Below, one piece after another: positions 12,599 to 13,005 of a stretch of DNA of 13,005 nt; position 1 is the first letter of the stretch; every line of letters starts with the position of its first letter. The stretch covers positions 1-13,005 of the forward strand of contig WRMM01000028.1 of NCBI GenBank assembly GCA_009777135.1. The letters run 5' to 3'. The DNA comes from Candidatus Fibrimonadales bacterium. GTDB lineage: Bacteria; Fibrobacterota; Fibrobacteria; Fibrobacterales; Fibrobacteraceae. The notes under the pieces were generated by a model. That model searched no databases, was not told the origin of the DNA, and saw only the letters and a list, made by a program, of their open reading frames with translations. A program made the translations under genes and the position numbers.

Positions 12599-13005
12599 AT
12601 GAGAATATCTTTGGAAAAAGCGAACAGCGATTTTAACAATGAATTGCAACAGCAGGTTGATGGGAGTTTGCCCAAGGGGCATATTTACAGGTTGGGTTAC
12701 CCGGGGGAGATTTTGCGAGAGGCTGGGTTGCTGGATTTGCCGATTGAGTTAAGCGCTGAAAGAATAGCGGTCAAGGCAAGCCAAAACTATAGGAGGAAAC
12801 ATCCTTTTGATTTATTGGATATAAAGGACTTGCCAAATGCAATAAATGACCCTATAGCCATTTTTAACAGCACAAAGCCTAATGACAATTCAAAAATGAT
12901 ACTTACAGAGTTGAAACATGACGGCAATAATTTTATTGTGGCTATAAAGACTTACACGGACAAACATAACAGAAAAGTAGAAGTTAACGTAAATACAATA
13001 AGAAG
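12599..13005 (+). CDS. Phage MuF C-terminal-domain-like protein (partial, runs off the window)
   Basis: The frame from ATG 12599 stays open to the window end (135 codons). Conserved-looking blocks are GHIYRLGYPGEILREAGL, LPIELSAERIAVKASQ, HPFDLLDIKDLPNAINDPIAIF, MILTELKHDGNNFIVAI and VEVNVNTIR, in the order I recall for the MuF C-terminal domain (PF18819). That domain occurs at the end of phage MuF head-morphogenesis or polymorphic-toxin proteins and also alone; it is suspected to be an effector, with no confirmed activity. Here it has only a short N-terminus, so it is stand-alone, not fused to a phage head protein. AAGGG at 12591-12595 is a close ribosome binding site. It is divergent from the DUF3990 operon. 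Confidence 0.6.
   Translation, partial: MRISLEKANSDFNNELQQQVDGSLPKGHIYRLGYPGEILREAGLLDLPIELSAERIAVKASQNYRRKHPFDLLDIKDLPNAINDPIAIFNSTKPNDNSKMILTELKHDGNNFIVAIKTYTDKHNRKVEVNVNTIR

Overview
The window most likely comes from a member of the Fibrobacterota (Fibrobacter or a gut or rumen relative). Three things suggest this: the C-terminal remnant at bases 1-74 ends in SVRCVRD, as in the Fibrobacter succinogenes major paralogous domain (TIGR02145, from memory); the secreted two-domain protein at 2243-3268 has a type I recall from Fibrobacter genomes; and the EF-G is of the mitochondrial-like (spdEFG1) type. No ribosomal RNA, tRNA or CRISPR array was seen, so the assignment rests on protein resemblance only.

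Bases 1-3320 are accessory and rich in repeats. After the partial paralogous-domain gene comes an AT-rich, lysine-rich gene (212-1042) with uracil-DNA-glycosylase-like motifs. Then follows about 1.4 kb built from two repeat families. One is a palindromic family bounded by TGTCTGAACC and GGTTCAGACA, with five full or partial copies. The other is a 76-78 bp hairpin repeat with two copies. They surround a decayed rpn (PD-(D/E)XK recombination-promoting nuclease) gene on the minus strand, whose 5' part has been replaced by a repeat copy at the catalytic motif. The same repeats also sit inside the open gene 2243-3268, giving it an N-terminal extension and a 30-codon linker, both in frame. A 13-bp hairpin at 3288-3320 closes this part.

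Bases 3365-8732 are a tight operon of core genes: fusA (mitochondrial-type EF-G), a KtrB-type potassium channel, its KtrA-type regulator, and sufS. Junctions are a 1-base overlap (TAATG), 9 bases and 3 bases. A textbook promoter (TTGACA, 17 bases, TATATT) ends 9 bases before the fusA ATG, so the messenger should be leaderless or nearly so. An M23 envelope peptidase follows (8748-9668), with its own probable -10 box at the end of sufS. A 60-bp almost perfect AT palindrome (9674-9733) separates it from an overlapping pair of secreted envelope genes (9755-11600).

Bases 11554-13005 are a second accessory block. A minus-strand operon of three genes encodes a DUF3990 protein (ADP-ribosyltransferase-like motifs) and two small DUF3791-type proteins, the last overlapping the end of the envelope gene by 47 bases. 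Facing away from it, across a short intergenic stretch with a perfect 9-bp inverted repeat, starts a gene with a phage MuF C-terminal-like domain that runs off the window. I read this as a probable toxin-antitoxin or conflict cassette. The strongest leads for follow-up are the repeat/rpn region and its domestication into a coding gene, the possible leaderless transcripts, and the DUF3990/MuF-C divergent cassette.
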